DNA of 64,000 nucleotides. It comes from Allofrancisella frigidaquae (lineage in GTDB: Bacteria > Pseudomonadota > Gammaproteobacteria > Francisellales > Francisellaceae). Under the pieces are notes generated by a model. That model worked only from the letters and a program-made list of their open reading frames with translations. It was not told the origin of the DNA and made no database searches. Of this stretch, positions 16,796 to 27,973 are shown one piece after another. Every line of letters begins with the position of its first letter. Position 1 is the stretch's first letter. The translations under genes and the position numbers were made by a program. The stretch covers positions 868,001 to 932,000 of the forward strand of contig NZ_CP038017.1 in NCBI RefSeq assembly GCF_012222825.1. Direction: 5' to 3'.

Positions 16796-18061
16796 ATGCA
16801 ATATATTATTGGTATAGGTGCTAATATTGGTTTTACATTAGAAAATATTAACAAAGCTATACATACTATAGCCTCTAACGAGAACATAAAGTTATTAGCT
16901 AAAGCGAGTCTTTACAGTAGCAAAGCTCTACTAAAAGATAATTCCCCTAAAGACTGGGATATCATATATTTAAATACCGCTATAAAAATAGAAAGTTCGT
17001 TAAAACCTTTAGAGCTATTAAAATTTCTTAAAGATATTGAAAAAAATATTGGCCGAGATTTAAACGCTCCAATATGGTCACCTAGAGTTATCGACTTAGA
17101 CATACTTGCAGCAGAAGATCTAATCTTAGACACTGAAGAGCTCACAATACCTCATAAAGAGCTTTTAAATAGAAACTTTGCTTTAGCTCCATTATTAGAA
17201 CTCAATAAAAATTGGCATCATCCTAGACATATAGATATTGACCTAAATATTCGATTAAAAGAGCTAAAAAATATTGATATATTAAATCAAAGGTTATCTA
17301 ACACTATGCGCATGGGTATAGTTAACCTGTCAGAACAATCTTTTTCTGATGGATTTCTAACTGATAATGAACGTAAAACCAACCTAGAGCAACTTATAGA
17401 AGATGGTGCAGAAATTATAGATATCGGAGCTGAATCAACAAAACCTGATGCTGAACCTATACCTGCGAGTGAAGAAATAAACAGATTAGATAGCTTTTTA
17501 GACTACCTAAAATCTCAATTGCATACTTTAAAATACCGTCCTTTAATTAGCGTAGACACTCGTAAATTAGAAGTTATGCAAGAAATTTTAGCAAAACACC
17601 ATGATATTATCTGGATGATAAATGATGTTGAGTGTAATGATATTCAACAGAAATCTAAGCTACTTGCTAAATATGACAAAAAATATGTTATAACTCATAA
17701 TCTAGGTATTATAGATAGAAACCAGTATCTAGAAAAAAAAGACTCTATAGAAGAGATTTATAAATATATCCAAGGAAAAAAGAATATTTTAGTAAGTGAA
17801 GGTTTAAATAAAGATAACATTTACTTTGATATTGGTTTTGGCTTTAGTAAAAGTGCTGACACTGCTAGATACCTGCTTGAGAATATAAACATTATAAGAG
17901 ATAAATTAAACCTCAAAACTTTGGTTGGACATTCACGTAAGCCTTCTGTTTTAGGTTTAAATAAAAATACTAGCATTAATGAATTGGATCTAGCAACAAA
18001 GGAATTATCCCAAAAACTAGAACAACAAAACATTGAAATTATCAGAGTACATAAAGTTTAA
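16796..18061 (+). CDS. folK-folP: Bifunctional FolK-FolP: HPPK and dihydropteroate synthase
   Basis: 421 residues carrying two consecutive folate enzymes. Residues ~1-150 are 6-hydroxymethyl-dihydropterin pyrophosphokinase: IGIGANIG at the start, DWDIIYLNTAI, GRDLNAPIWSPRVIDLDILA and ELLNRNFALAPL. Residues ~158-421 are dihydropteroate synthase: MGIVNLSEQSFSDGF, DIGAESTKPDAEP, ISVDTRK, INDVEC, DIGFGFSK and LVGHSRKPSVLG. The DHPS usual TPDSFSDGG loop reads SEQSFSDGF here. It joins the pterin diphosphate to p-aminobenzoate. The tight spacing after folB supports one operon. Confidence 0.94.
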   Translation: MQYIIGIGANIGFTLENINKAIHTIASNENIKLLAKASLYSSKALLKDNSPKDWDIIYLNTAIKIESSLKPLELLKFLKDIEKNIGRDLNAPIWSPRVIDLDILAAEDLILDTEELTIPHKELLNRNFALAPLLELNKNWHHPRHIDIDLNIRLKELKNIDILNQRLSNTMRMGIVNLSEQSFSDGFLTDNERKTNLEQLIEDGAEIIDIGAESTKPDAEPIPASEEINRLDSFLDYLKSQLHTLKYRPLISVDTRKLEVMQEILAKHHDIIWMINDVECNDIQQKSKLLAKYDKKYVITHNLGIIDRNQYLEKKDSIEEIYKYIQGKKNILVSEGLNKDNIYFDIGFGFSKSADTARYLLENINIIRDKLNLKTLVGHSRKPSVLGLNKNTSINELDLATKELSQKLEQQNIEIIRVHKV

Positions 18062-18075
18062 AAGGAAAATCTTAA

Positions 18076-18993
18076 ATGCCATATCATCCTATGTTGGAGA
18101 AAATACTAGACACTCCAGAAATTAGAGAGTTAAAAAAACAAGACTTACGCATTCAGCGTGAAGTTTTTAGTAAAAATGTAATTCAACTTATTAACCAAAC
18201 TCCTAAACCAAATATAGTTGAAAAAGATATTAAGTTAGAAAACCAAACTACTTTAAGGCACTATCAGCCAAAAATTAGTAGTGACAAAGCTGTTTTGTTT
18301 ATACACGGTGGTGGCTGGTGTTTAGGCTCTATTGATACATATGATAATGTTTGTAGATATTTGTGCGATAATGGTGATTTTCATGTATTTTCCTTAGAGT
18401 ATGGATTAGCTCCAGAAGAAAAATATCCTATAGCTGTTGAACACTCCCTGTACGCATATGATTGGTTATATGAAAATGCTATGCAATTTACTATAGATCC
18501 TAAAAATATTTTTGTAATGGGTGATAGTGCTGGCGGTAATCTTTCTACTATCATTTGTCATGAGCGTCAAGATAATATACCTAAAGCTCAAATTTTAGTT
18601 TATCCAGCTGTAGATATGTATACTAAATATAACAGTATCAAAAAGTTTGATGCTCATAAATATCATCTGACCAGTCAGTGGTGTGAGATGTTTCTAAAAG
18701 CTTATATTGATGATATTAGTAAAAATTTTCATAAATTAAAAGACCCGCAACTTTCACCTATATTCTATGAAAATACTAAACAGCCTGATACTTTAATAAT
18801 AGCTGCGACTCACGATATACTTGTAGATAGTATATATGCTTATGAAGCAAAACTTAAAACTCAAGGTATTCTAGTTGAAACTCACTATGATGAAGAAATG
18901 TTTCATGGTTTTATAAGTACCGTTGGCATTAGCCCATTAAATAATGCTAAAATTGCTTTGGACAAGGCGATAAAGTTTATTCAAACTAGATAA
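18076..18993 (+). CDS. Alpha/beta hydrolase, hormone-sensitive-lipase family
   Basis: 305-residue esterase-type enzyme. The oxyanion motif is FIHGGGWCLGS, the nucleophile elbow MGDSAGGNLS, then the acid near ATHDILVDS and the His in EEMFHGFIS. There is no signal peptide, so it is probably cytoplasmic. It starts 14 bases after folKP with AAGGAAA upstream, so it could be co-transcribed, though no folate role is known for this family. The substrate is probably a short-chain ester. Confidence 0.88.
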   Translation: MPYHPMLEKILDTPEIRELKKQDLRIQREVFSKNVIQLINQTPKPNIVEKDIKLENQTTLRHYQPKISSDKAVLFIHGGGWCLGSIDTYDNVCRYLCDNGDFHVFSLEYGLAPEEKYPIAVEHSLYAYDWLYENAMQFTIDPKNIFVMGDSAGGNLSTIICHERQDNIPKAQILVYPAVDMYTKYNSIKKFDAHKYHLTSQWCEMFLKAYIDDISKNFHKLKDPQLSPIFYENTKQPDTLIIAATHDILVDSIYAYEAKLKTQGILVETHYDEEMFHGFISTVGISPLNNAKIALDKAIKFIQTR

Positions 18994-19025
18994 AAATGAC
19001 TATGACAAGGTTTTAGATAAATAGC

Positions 19026-20321
19026 CTAATTTTCTTGAAAAAAAGTTTTCGCTAAAGCTATTGTTTTTTCTATATCTTGATCACTATGAGCTATAGATAC
19101 AAAACCAGCTTCGTAAGCAGATGGCGCCAAATAAATGCCTTTTTCCAACATATATGCAAAAAATTTATTAAACATATTTAGATCTGTCTTACCTAGATCT
19201 TTAAATGTTTGAATTTTCACTTTTTCATAACAGAAAAATAAACCAAACATGCCTCCTAAACTTTTTGCATGAAAAGCGAAATCATAATTCTCTGCTGCAG
19301 TATTTAAACCATCTATAAGTTTAGCAGTTTTGACACTTAACTCCTCATAAAACCCTTCTTTGCTGACTTTCTCAAGAGTCGTTAAGCCTGCTGTCATCGC
19401 TATAGGATTTCCAGAAAGCGTACCTGCTTGGTAAACTGGGCCAGCTGGTGATACCATCTGCATAATATCTTTAGCTCCACCAAAAGCACCTACTGGCATA
19501 CCACCACCAATTACTTTACCTAAAGTTGTCAAATCTGGCTTAACGTTAAACACTTGCTGTGCCCCACCTAGTGCTACTCTAAACCCAGTCATTACTTCAT
19601 CAAAAATTAGTAAACTTTGGTTTTCATCGCATAATATTCTTAGGCTATGTAAAAAATCGTTTTGTGGCAAAATCATATTCATATTACCAGCTACTGGCTC
19701 TACTATGATACATGCTATTTCGTCTTTATATGTTTCAAATAAAGATTTTACCGATTCAGCATCATTAAAATCAGCTATTAAAGTATCTTTAACAACATCC
19801 TCTGGAACACCAGGAGAATTCGGTTGTCCTAATGATAAAGCTCCAGAACCAGCTGCTACTAAAAATTCATCAGCATGTCCATGATAGCAACCTTCAAATT
19901 TAATAATCTTATTTTTACCTGTATACGCTCTAGCTAGTCTAACAGCACTCATAGTAGCTTCTGTACCAGAGTTTACAAACCTAACTTGTTCAATATTTGG
20001 CATTAATTTGGTGATTTTCTTAGCTAACTCAACCTCTAGCTTACAAGGAGCTCCATAGCTTAAACCGTTATTTAATTGACACTTGATAGCTTCTAAAACA
20101 TCATCGTCACCATGACCTAAAATCATTGGTCCCCAAGACCCTACATAATCTATATATTTGTTCCAATCAACATCATAAATATAAGCCCCTTTGGCAGACT
20201 TTATAAATCTTGGAAAATCCTGGTTAACGCTTTTAAAAGCCCTAACTGGTGAGTTTACTCCACCAGGTATATATCGCTTTGCCTCTTCAAAGAGATTAAC
20301 TGAGCCTGTGTTATTATCCAT
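19026..20321 (-). CDS. hemL: Glutamate-1-semialdehyde 2,1-aminomutase
   Basis: PLP enzyme of the C5 pathway to tetrapyrroles; moves the amino group of glutamate 1-semialdehyde to give 5-aminolevulinate. 431 residues. Motifs: [54 protein letters not shown] and the PLP Lys in [17 protein letters not shown]. It overlaps the end of gshB by 8 bases, so the two are coupled in a fmt-gshB-hemL run. Confidence 0.96.
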   Translation of the reverse strand: MDNNTGSVNLFEEAKRYIPGGVNSPVRAFKSVNQDFPRFIKSAKGAYIYDVDWNKYIDYVGSWGPMILGHGDDDVLEAIKCQLNNGLSYGAPCKLEVELAKKITKLMPNIEQVRFVNSGTEATMSAVRLARAYTGKNKIIKFEGCYHGHADEFLVAAGSGALSLGQPNSPGVPEDVVKDTLIADFNDAESVKSLFETYKDEIACIIVEPVAGNMNMILPQNDFLHSLRILCDENQSLLIFDEVMTGFRVALGGAQQVFNVKPDLTTLGKVIGGGMPVGAFGGAKDIMQMVSPAGPVYQAGTLSGNPIAMTAGLTTLEKVSKEGFYEELSVKTAKLIDGLNTAAENYDFAFHAKSLGGMFGLFFCYEKVKIQTFKDLGKTDLNMFNKFFAYMLEKGIYLAPSAYEAGFVSIAHSDQDIEKTIALAKTFFQEN

Positions 20322-21285
20322 CTAATTGCTCCTGTCTGATTTTATGTATTTTCTGTTCTACTGCTTGCATCAGTAAGCTAGCAGCATTGATTTTAGTAGC
20401 TTTATAAATTTCTTGTATACCTGTAGGACTAGTGATATTTATTTCTGTTAATTTATCACCTATTACATCAATACCTGCAAACATTACTCCATGCTTTTTA
20501 AGTTTCTTAGCAACTTTTTTTGCTATTCTATAATCACTATCTTCTAAAGGCCTAACCTCTGCTGTTGCTCCAGCTGCTAGATTACCACGATTGTCTTTAT
20601 CACTAGGTATACGCGCAAGCAAATATTTGATAGGTTCACCATTAACTATAAGTATCCTTTTATCACCTTTAGATATAGCTTGTTGGTAGTCTTGCACCAT
20701 TATATACTTAGTTTGGTGATGTGTCAGTGTTTCTAAAATTACATTTTTATTTTTATCACCATCTTTTATCCTAAATATAGAACTTCCCCCCATACCATCT
20801 AGAGGCTTAACTATAATATCTTTATGTTCATCATAGAATTTATTTATTTGCTCATAACTTCTAGTAATAAGCGTATTGGGAGAATATTTAGAGTAATTTG
20901 AAATTGCTACTTTTTCATTAAAATCTCTTAGAGCCTGAGGATTGTTTACTATTAGAACATCTGCCTTTTTAGCCAAATCTAACATATAAGTTACATAGAT
21001 ATATTCCATATTAAATGGAGGATCTTTACGCATAAAGATGCAATCTAAGTCCAATAATGAAAGGTTCCTATGCTGTGAAATAATTTCATACCAAAGACTT
21101 TTATCCTTATGGATTTTTAGTTCAAGGGCATCTCCTTTGGGTTTGCCATTGTCTATATACAAATCATTTAAGTAAAACGTATAAATATTCCAACCTTTTT
21201 CTTGAGCTGCTAACAGCATCATAAAGGTACTATCTTTAGAGATATTAAAAGAGTTTAAGTTATCTATTATAAAACCTATTTTCAT
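20314..21285 (-). CDS. gshB: Glutathione synthetase
   Basis: ATP-grasp ligase that joins gamma-glutamylcysteine and glycine. 323 residues. The N-terminus [78 protein letters not shown] and [21 protein letters not shown] are the standard blocks. It lies 5 bases after fmt. Glutathione is also used by the glutathione reductase at 50590. Confidence 0.96.
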   Translation of the reverse strand: MKIGFIIDNLNSFNISKDSTFMMLLAAQEKGWNIYTFYLNDLYIDNGKPKGDALELKIHKDKSLWYEIISQHRNLSLLDLDCIFMRKDPPFNMEYIYVTYMLDLAKKADVLIVNNPQALRDFNEKVAISNYSKYSPNTLITRSYEQINKFYDEHKDIIVKPLDGMGGSSIFRIKDGDKNKNVILETLTHHQTKYIMVQDYQQAISKGDKRILIVNGEPIKYLLARIPSDKDNRGNLAAGATAEVRPLEDSDYRIAKKVAKKLKKHGVMFAGIDVIGDKLTEINITSPTGIQEIYKATKINAASLLMQAVEQKIHKIRQEQLDG

Positions 21286-21290
21286 TGTAT

Positions 21291-22229
21291 TTATCCTATT
21301 CTATATCCAATATATTTGGTTAGATCATTACCATTTAAAATATCTGCTATTTGAAGCATTTTTTTATTTGGGAATTGTAACTGTTTAAATCTAATAACTT
21401 TATCCAAAGTAGCAATATCCATGCCAATTTTTGAAGTATCTACTATAGTTCCAGATGCTTGTTGTGAATTTTGTTCCAAAATTTCAAACTGTCCTACTTT
21501 TATAGTCTGATTTTCAAGTATAAAAAAAGCTGATGGCCAAGGAGTAAACGCTCTTATATGACAGCTTATTTGTTCTGCTGTTTTATTAAAATCTATTAAG
21601 CCTTCTTGCTTAGTTATCTTGTGAGCATAAGTGGGTGTACCGATTTGAGGCTTAGCTTGTACATTATCAATATTTTCTAAAGTTTCTAATAATGGTTTAA
21701 TTGCTAGCTTAGCAAAACTATCATGTAAACTTGCTGATGTATCTGTGTTTTTTATATCTATTTCTAAAGTATTAAGGATATCACCAGTATCAAGCCCTTC
21801 ATCCATTTGCATTATACAGATACCAGTTTTTTTATCACCAGCTTGAATTGCTCTTTGAATTGGGGCAGCTCCTCGCCATTTAGGTAGTAAAGATACATGA
21901 ATATTCAAACAGCCATACTTAGGAATGTCTAAGAATCTTTTTGGTACGATTATGCCGTAAGCTATAACGACGATAACATCTGGCTTTAGTTCTTTTAATT
22001 GCTCTAAAACTTCTGGATCTTTTTTTAAAGATTGTGGTTGAAGTATCAAAGTGTTATTAGCTAAAGCAACTTCTTTAACAGCAGAATATTGGACTTTCTT
22101 ACCTCTACCTTTTGCTCTATCTGGTTGCGTTAGTACTGCCTTGATATTATAACCACTTGCATATAAATCTTTTAAAACGTAAGCTGAAATCTCTGGCGTT
22201 CCTGCAAAGACAATATCTAACTTTTTCAT
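21291..22229 (-). CDS. fmt: Methionyl-tRNA formyltransferase
   Basis: Formylates Met-tRNA(fMet) using 10-formyltetrahydrofolate, so it consumes the product of the folate genes. 312 residues. FAGTPEISAYVL, the catalytic-region blocks YGIIVPKRFLD, GCLNIHVSLLPKWRGAAPIQRAI and MDEGLDTGDIL, and the C-terminal FTPWPSAFF are all present. No def gene is adjacent. It is followed closely by gshB and preceded by a small membrane-anchored gene. Confidence 0.95.
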   Translation of the reverse strand: MKKLDIVFAGTPEISAYVLKDLYASGYNIKAVLTQPDRAKGRGKKVQYSAVKEVALANNTLILQPQSLKKDPEVLEQLKELKPDVIVVIAYGIIVPKRFLDIPKYGCLNIHVSLLPKWRGAAPIQRAIQAGDKKTGICIMQMDEGLDTGDILNTLEIDIKNTDTSASLHDSFAKLAIKPLLETLENIDNVQAKPQIGTPTYAHKITKQEGLIDFNKTAEQISCHIRAFTPWPSAFFILENQTIKVGQFEILEQNSQQASGTIVDTSKIGMDIATLDKVIRFKQLQFPNKKMLQIADILNGNDLTKYIGYRIG

Positions 22230-22232
22230 TTG

Positions 22233-22631
22233 TCAATTCCTAAAAGTATACGCCTGTAAAGAAACGTTGCTTAATTCATCTAGCTGACCTTCTGGATACA
22301 AACAAATATATTTAATCTCATCCACACCATTTTCGGCAGCTAATTCTACAGCTTTTTTTAAATTTCTATCACATAACTTTGTAAAATTATCTCGATTAGT
22401 CGTATGAGTAGATACTCTGATTAGACCAACTGCCCCTTCCGCATCACTTTGGTAACGTAGGTTATAGATTTTGACACTATTAGGATCAACTTTAGGTAAC
22501 TTAACACTATACTCCGGTAAAAAAATACCTTTGGTTTCATAGTCATTATTAGAGGTAAAAAAATAAATACACGTAACAAATACTGCTATTATTACGACTA
22601 TATACATAACATTTTGATTAAATCTACTCAT
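22233..22631 (-). CDS. Small membrane-anchored protein of unknown function
   Basis: 132 residues. A single N-terminal hydrophobic segment (about residues 9-26) is followed by a ~105-residue domain, so the bulk is probably periplasmic. That domain holds two cysteines (in LCDRNLKKA and KYICLYPEG) that could form a disulfide. I do not recognise a family. It lies 3 bases before fmt and so is probably transcribed with fmt-gshB-hemL. Confidence 0.7.
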   Translation of the reverse strand: MSRFNQNVMYIVVIIAVFVTCIYFFTSNNDYETKGIFLPEYSVKLPKVDPNSVKIYNLRYQSDAEGAVGLIRVSTHTTNRDNFTKLCDRNLKKAVELAAENGVDEIKYICLYPEGQLDELSNVSLQAYTFRN

Positions 22632-22735
22632 ACCTAAAAACTACCTTTAAAAATTTTATTAGATTTTAACATATGTTACTTATGCTAAACAGGTGTTTTT
22701 CCGGAAAAAACATAATCAACTTAGCTTAACTAAAA

Positions 22736-24892
22736 TTATTTTTTATATTCAATCGCCCAACAATTGTGAATATTTTTATTAGATAAAAAATCTCTAGATA
22801 AACACTGTTTATCAATGTTTTCGCACTTGTATTTATTTAGGATGCTTTCAGAAATTTTAAAGCGTCTATAGTTATTAGAAAAGTACAAAATACCATTTTT
22901 TTTCAAAGAATCCATAGCTAAATTTACTAGTAACTCATGATCTCTTTGAATATCAAGCACATCATCCATACGCTTAGAATTAGAAAAAGTTGGTGGATCT
23001 AGAAATATTACGTCAAATTTTTGTGTATTTGACTTTAGCCAACTAATACAATCTGACTGAACAAAATTATGTTTTGAAACATCAAGATTATTTAGCTTAA
23101 AATTTTGCCTACCCCATTCTAGATAAGTATTTGACATATCAACACTTGTGGTTTTAGCACCTAACAATGCTGCATGAACACTAGCTGTACAAGTGTAGCT
23201 AAAAAGGTTCAATAAGTTTTTATTTTTAGCAGCTTTTGCAACTAATTGTCTTATTTTACGATGGTCTAAAAAAATACCTGTATCTAGATAATCATCAAAA
23301 TTAACATAAAACTTTGCGTCAAATTCTTTTATTATATGAAATTTGTTTTTGCTATCTGATTTTTGGTATTGATCTTTACCTTTTTGACGTTGACGTACTC
23401 TCGTATAAATATTCTCATACGGGATACTCAAAACTTTATGTATTTGATATATGGTTTGGTAAAATCTTTGCTTAGCAATATTAGGGTCTATAGTTACATC
23501 TGCTTTATATTCTTGTAAAAAAACCTTCTCACCATAAATATCGACAGCTACTGCAAATGTTGGTATATCAGCATCGTATAGACGGTAACACTCTACTGCC
23601 GTTTGCTTTAACCAAGGCTTTAAATTTTTAAGGTTTTTTTGTAGCTTATTAGCAAAATCCATATGCTCATCAGATTTAGCTGCAGAAGCTTCAGCAAGAC
23701 GAATATTTTTTTCTAATTGAGATTCATGTTTAAACCTTGACTGCTCATTTATTTCAAACTGGTATAGGATAGTTTCTATAGCACCATTATAAAATTTATT
23801 ACGCTTAGTTGTGCGAAATTGTAACTCTTTTATAGAATCATAGAAATTAGTTAATATTGCAACTTTCCAATCTTGGAAATCAATATAAAGCCTTTCATCA
23901 AAGCCATTAAATGCGTCTAATAAATCAGCTATTCTATCGCCGAATAATCTCTCACCATATGGCGGGTTTGTAACTATTAAACCAGTATTTGGAAATACAT
24001 TTTTAAGATCTCTAATATCTTGTTGTTTAATAGTGATAATATCACTGAACCCTGCTAAAGAAATATTTTTACTAGCTTTATCTAAAATATTATTATCAAT
24101 ATCATAGCCCTGTATAATGGCTTTTGAAGTTTTTACACTTTCTTTGGCTTTAGTTAGTAAATCTTGCCATAGTTCTTGGTTATGTAATTTTGAGTTAAAA
24201 ACCTTAAAACTATCATTTAGTAAAGCAGGAGCAATATTTTTAGCCATTAATGCAGCTTCTATTAAAATTGTGCCAGAACCGCACATTGGGTCTACTAAAA
24301 TTGGTGTATCGTTTTTTAACTCTTCTAGCCACCCTGCTTTTATAAGTATAGCTGCAGCTAGATTTTCTTTTAACGGTGCTTGACCTTGGCTTTGTCTATA
24401 TGAACGCCTATGCAAACTTTCTAAGTTAATGCACAAATAGACATTCACAAAATTTTTATGCAAATGTAACTTAATAACGTTATCCGGATTTTCCGTATCA
24501 ACATCCGGGCGATCTTTAAAATTATTTCTAAATTGGTCAACTATTGCATCTTTTGTCTTTTGTGAGACAAACATAGTATTATTAAAATCATAATGATTTC
24601 CTGATACTATAATTTTAAAAGCTTTATCAACTTCAAAATAATCATTCCAATTTATAGAGGATATAAAACCATATAGTTCTTGCTGAGTTTCAACCTTTTG
24701 GGTAGCTATTTTAAGCATCACTTGGCTAGCTAAACGTGAATGAATACAAACTTTATATGCATCCTCTAAAGAGCCCTCAAATTCTACTCCGGCAAGTTTT
24801 TCTTGAGCTGATATTTTTAAGCTTACTAGTTCCTCTTTTAAAAGAATTTCTAAACCTTTAGCGCAACTAATAAAAAATGTAAAATTTTGCAT
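22736..24892 (-). CDS. rlmL: 23S rRNA methyltransferase RlmKL (m2G2445 and m7G2069)
   Basis: 718-residue fusion. The N-terminal half has a THUMP domain and an RlmL methyltransferase with [18 protein letters not shown] (SAM site) and the catalytic [10 protein letters not shown]. The C-terminal half is Rlm[48 protein letters not shown] and [14 protein letters not shown]. Full length for the fused gammaproteobacterial form. It stands alone. Confidence 0.95.
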   Translation of the reverse strand: MQNFTFFISCAKGLEILLKEELVSLKISAQEKLAGVEFEGSLEDAYKVCIHSRLASQVMLKIATQKVETQQELYGFISSINWNDYFEVDKAFKIIVSGNHYDFNNTMFVSQKTKDAIVDQFRNNFKDRPDVDTENPDNVIKLHLHKNFVNVYLCINLESLHRRSYRQSQGQAPLKENLAAAILIKAGWLEELKNDTPILVDPMCGSGTILIEAALMAKNIAPALLNDSFKVFNSKLHNQELWQDLLTKAKESVKTSKAIIQGYDIDNNILDKASKNISLAGFSDIITIKQQDIRDLKNVFPNTGLIVTNPPYGERLFGDRIADLLDAFNGFDERLYIDFQDWKVAILTNFYDSIKELQFRTTKRNKFYNGAIETILYQFEINEQSRFKHESQLEKNIRLAEASAAKSDEHMDFANKLQKNLKNLKPWLKQTAVECYRLYDADIPTFAVAVDIYGEKVFLQEYKADVTIDPNIAKQRFYQTIYQIHKVLSIPYENIYTRVRQRQKGKDQYQKSDSKNKFHIIKEFDAKFYVNFDDYLDTGIFLDHRKIRQLVAKAAKNKNLLNLFSYTCTASVHAALLGAKTTSVDMSNTYLEWGRQNFKLNNLDVSKHNFVQSDCISWLKSNTQKFDVIFLDPPTFSNSKRMDDVLDIQRDHELLVNLAMDSLKKNGILYFSNNYRRFKISESILNKYKCENIDKQCLSRDFLSNKNIHNCWAIEYKK

Positions 24893-25048
24893 AAAAAATG
24901 TAAATAATGTTATATGGCTTAAATGATATAGTAATTAAAGTAAATGACAATGGATATAACAGAACTTTGCATTCTAGTTACTTATTTAAGATAAAACTAA
25001 ATATTAAACGGCTCCCGCAACCCAAAGTTAATAGTTTTTCAGCATTTC

Positions 25049-27187
25049 CTAATTTGGAACTGCACACCCAGGAATATTATGATATATAGATGTGTTTGGA
25101 GATTCAGCTGCAATAGTGGTTGTACCATCTGAAACTGAAACATAATACTTAAATTTGTTCTGTGTTGTAGAGTTTGGACAATTCTTCCATACAGCTCCTG
25201 TTACAACTTGCTCAATTTGGTCTCTAGGAACCTCTGAAGTAACTTTATAGGTATAATTAGCACTAGAGTCTGGTCCTGAGACTTTTGTTACTGAGATTGT
25301 GTTAATATTAGTCGGTGCTATACCTCCACATTGGGCCCAACTACTCTGGCCGATTCGATGGCAGTTAGAACCATTTGCTGTAGAGGTTATAGGTGAGGCT
25401 TGGACAATGTAGCTACCTAATATCTCTTCTGGAGTATTTTTAGTTGTAAAAACAGCTGCTATAGAGCAAGTCTGGCTTGGACGCTCATCTTGACAGTTTA
25501 AAAGCGTCCCTGAAACTACAGTCGGGGTATCAACACTGATATTTGGTCTAGGAGGCGTTCCAGGTGTAGTTTGAGGATAACCTGACATATCATTTATAGT
25601 GACTGTTATTGGATTACTTATATTATTACTGGTAAGGGTACCATCTTGAGCTAAAAAATCGTCAAATGCAAACGTATATACTGTTGGGTATTGCTTGTCA
25701 GAAGGTGCTGTCGCATTAGTACATAGATCTCCAGAAGCTTTATCATAACAAAGCGAATGAATAACCTTAGAATATTGACTAAACCATGGACCTTTATCTG
25801 TTAAACTTCCATTTGCAGAGTTATTTTTATATAAAATATCTTCATTACTATTTATGATATTTTTCAAAGAATCTTTATCTATAGCAATATTGTATATTTG
25901 ACTATTTGAAACAGGAAGCAATCCTGCTGAAAAAAGAGCTGTCAATGATTCAGCTATAAGCCCTTTTGCTGGATGATTAGTCTGAATAGTAGCTACTGTT
26001 GTGTATACTTTTGGTAATATATTATTGTTATCAAAAGGCCATTGACCTGGACTAAAAAAATCAAATGAACTTACGTAATCCATAGGTATATATTCTTTTT
26101 GTAAAATACTTTGGTTACCTGTTGGTGTTGTACATGTGCTTAGATCTGTAGTATCTGCACATACCTTTGGAATAAACTCCCAACAATCGCTACTATTAGC
26201 ATAAGCTCCATATATTGGCCTACCTTGTGAATCATACCCATTTATTTTTTGGCTACATTGACTATTAGCTGATATTCCGTTGGCAAAATAAACAACATCT
26301 TTAAAAATAATTGTTTGAGGATAAGCTGGTTGGTTTAGCTGACTTACATCAAAAGCAAGCTGATTAGATGTATCTGTATAGTAACTTATTAGGTTATTCA
26401 AATAAGAAGTCGAAGATATAGTTTGTAGTAAATAACTTGTACCAGTAGCTGGAGGATCATTTGCAATATTTTTTTGAGATCCTAAAGAATTTGTAGCTCC
26501 AGGAGAAGTAGCTATTCCGGAAGGACTGATAATTCGTATTGGATTTGATCCAGAATCATTAAATACCAGAGAGCTCCAAGTAGTTTGGTTTTCTGAATAA
26601 ACTCCTGTTGGCATTTCAGGTACTGCTTTATTCATAATCTGACTCCAGCTCATTCCTAAAGGGTATCCGGATTCAGTTAGATCACTAACAACAATAGGAG
26701 AAGGATTTTGTATAGTAATTGGTATACCAAAAAAATCAACACTTGTCGGGTCTATATATAGTACACCACTCTGCCACGTTAGCTCAAATTTATCATAAAC
26801 AACTTGAGACATATAATAATTACTATCTGAAGAGTTAGTGCTATAAAAAGGTATTGATGAAGCAACACCTCCTAAAGGGTGTCCTATAGATACATATATT
26901 CGTCCGGATACAAATGGATCTGGAAGTTTTATTGTAAAGTCTCCAGTTGTTCCGATACTTTTACTATAGTCTTGCAAATATGCCTTACCCAGTAAAGGTC
27001 CTTTTGTCAAAGATCCATCATTATTTACTGTATAAATGTTTGCTCCATCTACAACCGTTATATAAGTATCATCGATCACATTAGTATTATTAATAATTTT
27101 TAATGGGTAATCTGCAGCTTTTAACAAGTTAAAACTCAATAGTCCCAAACTTAAGAGAGATCCCTTTTTTAATATTTCCTTTTTCAT
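25049..27187 (-). CDS. Secreted GH64/thaumatin-like protein (putative beta-1,3-glucanase)
   Basis: 712 residues with a signal peptide (LLSLGLLSFNLLKAADY). After a ~90-residue N-terminal beta domain comes FVSGRIYVSIGHPLGG, then YDKFELTWQSGVLYIDPTSVDFFGIPI. This is the GH64-type signature where the protein binds and cuts beta-1,3-glucan. The C-terminal ~150 residues (after TPGTPPRPNISVDTP) hold six cysteines in a separate beta-rich region, perhaps a carbohydrate-binding domain. It would act outside the inner membrane on glucans or similar polysaccharides. I am confident in export and the GH64-like core, less so in activity. Confidence 0.65.
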   Translation of the reverse strand: MKKEILKKGSLLSLGLLSFNLLKAADYPLKIINNTNVIDDTYITVVDGANIYTVNNDGSLTKGPLLGKAYLQDYSKSIGTTGDFTIKLPDPFVSGRIYVSIGHPLGGVASSIPFYSTNSSDSNYYMSQVVYDKFELTWQSGVLYIDPTSVDFFGIPITIQNPSPIVVSDLTESGYPLGMSWSQIMNKAVPEMPTGVYSENQTTWSSLVFNDSGSNPIRIISPSGIATSPGATNSLGSQKNIANDPPATGTSYLLQTISSTSYLNNLISYYTDTSNQLAFDVSQLNQPAYPQTIIFKDVVYFANGISANSQCSQKINGYDSQGRPIYGAYANSSDCWEFIPKVCADTTDLSTCTTPTGNQSILQKEYIPMDYVSSFDFFSPGQWPFDNNNILPKVYTTVATIQTNHPAKGLIAESLTALFSAGLLPVSNSQIYNIAIDKDSLKNIINSNEDILYKNNSANGSLTDKGPWFSQYSKVIHSLCYDKASGDLCTNATAPSDKQYPTVYTFAFDDFLAQDGTLTSNNISNPITVTINDMSGYPQTTPGTPPRPNISVDTPTVVSGTLLNCQDERPSQTCSIAAVFTTKNTPEEILGSYIVQASPITSTANGSNCHRIGQSSWAQCGGIAPTNINTISVTKVSGPDSSANYTYKVTSEVPRDQIEQVVTGAVWKNCPNSTTQNKFKYYVSVSDGTTTIAAESPNTSIYHNIPGCAVPN

Positions 27188-27267
27188 AACGTTCTACTAT
27201 TATTAGTGTTGACTTTGTTTTAATCATTATTTAATATCAGGTGTAATAAAAAATAGCAAGCTTTATC

Positions 27268-27786
27268 ATGCTTAAACGAATCTGTATTTCTTTAATTGTC
27301 ATATTATTTATTTCTTTTTTATCCAGTTGTTTAGAAAATAACAATAATGTTTCTCTACTTATGTATAACGATACAGCTGATACCCAACCTTATGTAGCTT
27401 ATCCAGCCTATACTTGGATACCTAAAGGAGTAATCTATGCTCAGCCTTCTTCTACTTTAACTCCAACAGCTATTAAATTTAGTCTATCCGGAGATGCTAT
27501 CAACAATCCTTTATGTATAATTTCTTTTACAAACGTTAATGGAGATTGGGAAATTTTACCTAGTGATACAACAACAGGTACAACTTTTCTTTATAAAGAA
27601 GGTTTTGATAATGCCATTCTTAGTGTTAATTGTGGACTTGCTGGATCTGGTATTTATACGTTTCGTGTGAATACTGAATTTACAATAGGTAAAGCCATAT
27701 TCCATTCAAGCCAAGATTTCTTAATAAATTTTGTACTTAATAGCAAAAAAAACCTAACAATATCAACAACTCCTATAAGAAAGTAA
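27268..27786 (+). CDS. Predicted lipoprotein of unknown function
   Basis: 172 residues. The N-terminus MLKRICISLIVILFISFLSSC is a lipoprotein signal with lipobox LSSC, so the mature protein starts at Cys 21. Asn at +4 does not suggest inner-membrane retention. The remainder is beta-rich with no known motif. It is divergent from the GH64-like gene with an 80-base shared upstream region, so joint regulation and a shared surface role are possible. Confidence 0.7.
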   Translation: MLKRICISLIVILFISFLSSCLENNNNVSLLMYNDTADTQPYVAYPAYTWIPKGVIYAQPSSTLTPTAIKFSLSGDAINNPLCIISFTNVNGDWEILPSDTTTGTTFLYKEGFDNAILSVNCGLAGSGIYTFRVNTEFTIGKAIFHSSQDFLINFVLNSKKNLTISTTPIRK

Positions 27787-27973
27787 TATTTCTTAATGTT
27801 TTACTATCTTGGAAGGAAATTTATAACAACCAAAAGTTTTTCTAAAATGAAATATCTAGCTAAAAAACCATATATGGTGTAACACCTTTCATCTTAAAAC
27901 CATAATTTACTTAAAATAATACACAATTATAGTTTGAATAATTGTTAAAGTTATATTAAAATAAGTAAATAAA

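Noticed and set aside
24907..25089. 60-codon plus-strand frame between rlmKL and the GH64-like gene
   Set aside because: It overlaps the end of the GH64-like gene antisense, has no recognisable sequence and no convincing ribosome site.
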